Part shown: piece after piece, positions 59,431-64,000 of the stretch
Layout of the letters: each line of letters starts with the position of its first letter
Position numbering within the stretch: the first letter of the stretch is position 1
Source: Adiantum capillus-veneris
Taxonomy: Eukaryota; Streptophyta; Polypodiopsida; Polypodiales; Pteridaceae
Assembly (NCBI GenBank): GCA_014529385.2
Contig: CM043945.1
Coordinates: 98,684,612-98,748,611, forward strand
Length of the DNA: 64,000 bases
Reading direction: 5' to 3'
Notes under the pieces: model-generated
Databases searched by the model: none
Seen by the model: only the letters and a program-made list of their open reading frames with translations
What the model was told of the DNA's origin: nothing
Translations under genes and position numbers: made by a program

Positions 59431-59560
59431 GCAATGGTAGTGTCTTTACTTCAGGAACCTTAATCTCCTTTTCATGCACCCTATAAGTGAGAATCCTTGC
59501 CAATTGTGCATGCACACTATCTTCTACCTTGGAAGAATATTGGAACTGCAGCTCCATGAT

Positions 59561-60205
59561 TCACTTAGAGATCCTAGTACTAAGATTCGTTTGAGATGAC
59601 ACCCAAGGGAACAGATTTTCTGCAGTGAGAATTGCAAAAGAATTTGGTAGCAAGTAGGATGTAAACTTTCTCACCACAAACATGAGAGAAAGCATCATCA
59701 GTTCTGCCTCTGTGTAGCCTCTCTCCAAGGCACTCATGACCCTACTAGCAAAGTAGATGGGTCGCATCCTGGTACTGTGGGGATCTTGTTGTAGCAAAAT
59801 AGCACCAATTGTTTCTTTTCCAACACTAGAGCTAACAAAGAATCTGTACTCCCAACAAGGAGGCATGAGTGTTGGTAGCTTCAAAAAAATGAATTTAATG
59901 TTATAAAAGTACTCCTCAATCTCATCAGACCATGCAGATTCTACTTGTTGTGTCAACTTTTGTAAAGGGTGAAGTAACTTCGAAGCTAAGTGAATGAAGT
60001 GTGACATACCCTTCACCTTTTTAATGAATGAGATGACCTCCTTAAGACTTTTGGATGATGGTAGCTCAATAAGAGCCTTTGACTTTGAAGAATCCACTTG
60101 GATGCCTTTGTAAGAAACTTTGTAACCAAGCAAGATCACTTTATCCTCACCTATGTGGCACTTGTCGGGGTTGGGTTGTCCTCCCATGTCATAGAGTTTC
60201 TTCAA
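59561..60205 (-). pseudogene. Gypsy reverse transcriptase thumb and first RNase H
   Basis: The open frame starts within LYDMGGQPNPDKCHIGEDKV, the connection after the YxDD region, and continues with HPLQKLTQQVESAWSDE. RNase H is marked by GKETIGAILLQQD, RPIYFASRVMSALERGYTEAE and VVRKFTSYLL. RNase H removes RNA from the RNA-DNA hybrid. Its first catalytic Asp is not clearly conserved (SSSVGKE). Confidence 0.8.
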
Positions 60206-60213
60206 ACCCTCTT

Positions 60214-60985
60214 CTACCTTTTGAAAATGCCAAATAACTTTGAGCTATAAATGCAAAAATCATCAATAAAAACCCTTATGGACTTTCCAAAGAATGCTTG
60301 AACCACCATGTTCATGAAACATTGGAAGGTTGCAGGAGCATTTGTTAGGCCAAATGGCATGACTTTGAAAGCATAACAACCCCAAGGAGTGATGAAGGTT
60401 GTTTTCAACTGATCCTCCAATGTGATACCTATTTGAAAGTAACCTGAGTAGCCATCGCACACAGTGTACTTCTTGTGACCAGCTACCTCATTTAGTATCA
60501 CATCCTGAAATGGGAGGGGAAAGTGATCTCTTTTTGTTGCCTCATTTAGTGGACGGTAATCCACACACACCCTCTAGTTGCTCTTCTTCTTGGGAGTGAC
60601 AACAATGAGAGAGACCCACTCTGAATTCTCCACTAGATAAATAAAACCTGCTTGCTAGAAGCTTTCTTACCTCCTTAAGTAAAGCTTTCTCCTTGATGAC
60701 TCCTAGACTTTGTAGCTTTTGAGCCTTAGGTGTGGCCTCTGGCTTTAGCTCCATCTTGTGTTGAGCATCATCTGCTCCACGCACGTCGGTGAAGTCTTTA
60801 GCAAAAAGCTTAGGAAACTTCCTTAACACACATTTTAACTCCCCTCTTTCTTCCTTTGTAAGTGTGGGGGATAACATAGCTTCTAGCATCCCTTCGTCTT
60901 GTACACCTTGGTTCTGTTGAGGACCTACGTCCTCCAAGCCTGGGCAAGTGGTTTCTTGGTTGCTTGCCTTAAACCTTACTCCCAT
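60214..60985 (-). pseudogene. Gypsy reverse transcriptase, fingers and palm
   Basis: LTKEERGELKCVLRKFPKLF leads in. A frame change near 60,645 follows, and a TAG near 60,575 interrupts. Then VCVDYRPLNEATKRDHFPLP, KYTVCDGYSGYFQIGI, TPWGCYAFKVMPFGLTNAPA and VFIDDFCIYS (the catalytic YxDD-type box, as FIDD) follow in order. A stop after KLFGIFKR at 60,214 separates it from the next frame. Confidence 0.85.
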
Positions 60986-61035
60986 GACTTCAATGGAAGA
61001 ATCCTTTTTTGTAGTGCTACTGCTACCTTCTTCTT

Positions 61036-61773
61036 CTAAAATGCTATTAGTCCAGTCTTCCTCCGTCTCACTTTGCGATGATTCTTGTAGAGCTCCTCTT
61101 GACGTTTCTCCTTCATGTCAAAGACAATCTTCTTATGATTGTCAATCCTGCAAATCAACTTTCCACTTTTCCAATCCTGCAAAGCTCGCATTTTCATTAG
61201 ACATGGTCTTCCTAGGATAAATGGATAGTCACTTCCCTTGGTTGAAATAACATAAAAATACACTATCTTCTTAATGCCAGAGAATTCCTCAAAAACTTTT
61301 TGACAAATTCCTACACACGTAGCCTTGCTATTGTTTGTCATCTTGACTTTGATTTCAGGTGTCTCATGGATGTGCATGCCTAGTCTGTGCATGAGTCCCT
61401 CTCTCATGATGAAAATTTGTGCACTCCCATCCACTAGACCTTTCCTAACCAATCTTCTTTTGATGTAACAATCTAAAACAGGTGTAATATCCTCATGCAT
61501 TTCAACTTGTTAAATTTTTACAACATGCACACTCTCTTTTACCTTTCTCCTAGTGCTAACTTCCTTTTTTAAATCCCTCCTAACTTGTGGACATAATGCA
61601 AGAAATTGAGGCCATGAGATATGAGTACCCTTACCTCTCATGTCTTCCAACAAGTTGTATGGAGCCATACCATGTCCAAGAGGGAAGTCTTGGAGGTTGA
61701 TACGATGTTGAGTCATCTTAGCCTCCTTGGTCTCCTTCGCCTTCTTTTCTCGTACATGGTCACTTTGTGACAT
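61036..61773 (-). pseudogene. Gypsy aspartic protease region
   Basis: The segment VDGSAQIFIMREGLMHRLGM replaces the usual V/I-DSG-AQVNVM with DGS order, so the catalytic Asp is kept but the Gly follows directly. YPFILGRPCLMKMRALQDWK is the usual second landmark of retroviral-type proteases. A stop at 61,510-61,512 separates the upstream part (61,773-61,513), which is linker sequence between gag and protease. Confidence 0.65.
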
Positions 61774-62019
61774 AACTCCTTCTTTCTCCCTACATTTTCC
61801 TCAGCCATGCTTAATGTCATTTTCTTCCATGTCAACCTCATTTGAGTTCATCACCTCTACCACATGCACATTTGGATCTGGCAAAGGTGGAACTCCGTCT
61901 GCCCCTCATGGAGGTGGTCTTGCTCCATTTGGCCTTTGTAGAAGCCGTGGTTGTTGACTAGTTCCTTCAACTGCATTCATCATTGGGTAATTCAAGCTAG
62001 ATCTCCCTGGCTCCCCACC

Positions 62020-62290
62020 CAACCAAGGACAATTATACATCCAATGTCAAGACTCTCCACAATTCCAACATATATTGCAAAAGTCACCTAAGTCGTGTCT
62101 CTTGCTCTTCTACTTTCTTTGTTTGTCCCTTGAAACCTATAGCTTGGGCAAGGTGAATTGATAAATTGCTCAAGGACTCATTTATCTTCTCAATCATCTG
62201 AGCTGTTACCTCAGGAATCTCTCTAGATGTTGATGCCTGCAATTTTTCCTTAGGTCTAGGACCCTCTACTAGAACTTCTCCTCTTAGCAC
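62020..62290 (-). pseudogene. Gag tail with zinc knuckle
   Basis: A 68-codon frame (VTAQMIEKINESLSNLSIHL) is followed, in another frame, by CWNCGES-stop-HWMYNC. This is a CX2CX4HX4C knuckle in which the residue before His is a TGA. The knuckle would bind element RNA. The main capsid part of gag that should precede it is absent. Confidence 0.65.
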
Positions 62291-62492
62291 TTGAGTTCTC
62301 TATACTTCTCAACATTACCTAAAATCCTACGAATTATATGTTGAAATTACAACTTAGTACTAGAAATTTTGTGTATCTTTTGCCTTGCAATGGGAATGAA
62401 AAGATCATATAAACTCTCCTGATTCATGCAAACTACTTGACTATGCTAAAGGTTTAACCTACACAAGCCTTCCTCAGTGGGGGTACCAAAAT

Positions 62493-63527
62493 TGAGGCGG
62501 TCCGGGGAAGGCAACAAGAAAAGCAACCTCTAGATACCCCTCAAGGCTTCCGTGCTGCTCAATTGGGGCTGGGACAACCACAAGCACAACACAACAACAA
62601 GCCCACCGCCAAACGAAAATGATATAGGGTCACCACCTAGTTATGGTATGCGAACTAGGACGCAAGAGAGATTTTGTCACAACCAAGAAGATGCGCCACA
62701 AAACACACACAAGCAATCTCACATCAAGACACACACCAAATGGAGCAGAGAGAGCTAGAGCAAAGGGAAGAGAGAGAGGAATGGAACTTTCATAATACCT
62801 TGTTTGTGACTTGCAAATGGAGATGGTTCGTTATGATGTTATCATAGAGCTTGTACAAAACTAACTCAATGCTTAGTGGATGCTAAACATTGCCAACACA
62901 CACACACACACACACACACACATTGTCTTAGGTTGAGGGAGACCTCTCACCACAATACCCTCTTACAATGGACACAAAATTGGTAATTAAAACACACTAA
63001 AAAACTTCTCAAACAAGATCAAATGATAGAAAGATAAAATACTCAAGTCACCTGGAATTCACCAAACTGTATTGCACAAGTGGAAAGAAGAAGATTTGAA
63101 CATCAAATCACACCTTTGATGCACCAAACCTCAATTTATTGATGATGAAGGAACATATACAATAGTGGTCTTGAAATTTTGAACTCACGCTCTCTCACTT
63201 GCAATGTGTAGCTTGAGAGCTTCTCTCACACCAAAAGTGAAACTCACAAAGTGGTTGCTACGCCTAAGTCTCTACTCACGCATAGAGTGTTGGGGTAGTA
63301 TATGAGATATTGGGGATGATTTATAAGAATGAGAGGGGCTTATTTATATGTTGGAGACCTCTCATTAAGATTATTGGAAATCCAAATTTACAAGCTAACA
63401 AATCAGGATTATGATTTTTTTTGAATATCAAAACATTGCGGGCCTTCTTTGTCTACTTGAGTCATAGATGTGGGTTCAAAAGAGAGCATTATTGATGGTA
63501 GATAAGGTGAAACTAAACTTTCAAGGA

Positions 63528-63570
<43 letters not shown>

Positions 63571-64000
63571 ACTATGCTCATGTAGGCTTGAGGTGAGGTA
63601 TCTTTTATGGTTAGGTCAATGGCTATTCTGTGTTAGTATGTTAGTGGTTAGTACTGTTAGTAGTTTGTAGTGAGTAGGATGAGGTAAAATTACATGGCAT
63701 ATGCACTCAAGGTGCATTATATGATTTATATAATGATAAAAGGTAAGAGAAGGGTTAAAATACACACAAAAAATGTAAGTTTCTACCTATCTCCTCCAGC
63801 GAATGAGAGATTGTAGAACTCTGTCGGTGTAGTTCTTGTGACTATGGAAAAGTTGAATTTTCCATGATCAAACTCCTCCTTTTGCAGAGCTGGAGCTTGG
63901 TTATTTGATGATTTTTTCTCTTTTTATGAAAGGATGAAGAGATTATGGTAATATGAGTTTGATTCTAAAGAGAGAAATTGAGCTATATGTGTGTAGAGAT
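62493..64000 (-). repeat. Gypsy LTR (right), running off the window
   Basis: It begins TGAGGCGGTCCGGGG at 62,493, four bases from the primer binding site, so it is the 5' LTR of the minus-strand element. It matches 44,985-46,482 through a (CA)n run (62,896-62,923) and a (GA)n run (63,530-63,568) to the window edge. Its outer end lies beyond 64,000. Confidence 0.85.

Larger units (their letters stand above)
57404..62492 (-). mobile_element. Ty3/gypsy element, Tat-like, internal region without most of gag
   Basis: On the minus strand from the primer binding site (62,488-62,470, TGGTACCCCCACTGAGGAAG) to about 57,404, the order is gag tail with zinc knuckle, protease, reverse transcriptase, RNase H, a second RNase H and integrase. 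Two RNase H domains are typical of the Tat group. Only about 200 bp separate the primer site from the gag tail, so the capsid part of gag is deleted. All domains carry some stops or shifts. The gag-only array inserted downstream of the integrase. Confidence 0.85.

Overview
The window is nuclear DNA of a land plant with a large, repeat-choked genome. Evidence for this is spliceosomal introns inside En/Spm-type and Ulp1-type coding remnants, plant retrotransposon families (copia, Tat-like Ty3/gypsy, L1-type LINE), hAT and CACTA DNA transposons, very long (GA)n/(CA)n/(TA)n microsatellites, and one 200-bp N gap. The one gene-sized intact host-like reading frame encodes a HET-domain protein, a family I associate among plants with mosses, lycophytes and ferns rather than seed plants. 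A seed-free plant, most likely a fern, is therefore my best guess (an inference). I saw no prokaryotic genes, CRISPR array, rRNA or tRNA gene.

Layout. 0.5-1.8 kb: dense array of two alternating palindromes. 2.4-4.15 kb: decayed CACTA transposase (TNP2) with two recognisable introns, cut by the gap. 4.35-5.6 kb: compound microsatellites. 5.7-6.1 kb: copia gag fragment with a perfect hairpin at each edge. 8.0-8.3 kb: acyl carrier protein pseudogene. 9.8-10.6 kb: beta-1,3-glucanase (GH17) pseudogene. 10,889-13,690: a complete hAT-type element with an 8-bp target duplication, carrying a DEAD-box RNA helicase fragment and a copia-like LTR. 14.7-16.8 kb: HET-domain gene. 18.3-24.4 kb: full-length but dead L1-type LINE with poly(A) tail. 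24.9-29.5 and 29.5-31.0 kb: two copies of a different LINE lineage whose tails and boundaries are (TC)n. 31.1-32.2 kb: copia 3' end. 33.2-35.75 kb: CACTA element end inside a duplicated, unrecognised sequence. 35.75-39.6 kb: gag-only LTR element on the minus strand. 39.8-42.0 kb: histone H3/CENH3-like segment running into an Ulp1-type protease domain and a Lys-rich tail. 42.2-43.25 kb: second copy of the unrecognised sequence. 43.3-44.4 kb: MITE and solo LTR. 45-64 kb: a Ty3/gypsy (Tat-like) element on the minus strand, lacking most of gag, into which a tandem LTR-gag-LTR-gag-LTR array (47,522-57,403, 4-bp target duplication ACGC) has inserted.

Interactions. Almost everything is a mobile element nested in another. 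The gag-less pol-bearing gypsy element holds a gag-only element. Paralogous copies inside the window act as empty-site controls for a MITE and a CACTA insertion. The most unusual items are the H3-fold/Ulp1/Lys-rich locus, the LINE family bounded by (TC)n on its sides, the gag-only tandem array, and the hAT element with captured helicase sequence. Most frames carry stops or frameshifts. All calls come from reading motifs by eye, with no database search.
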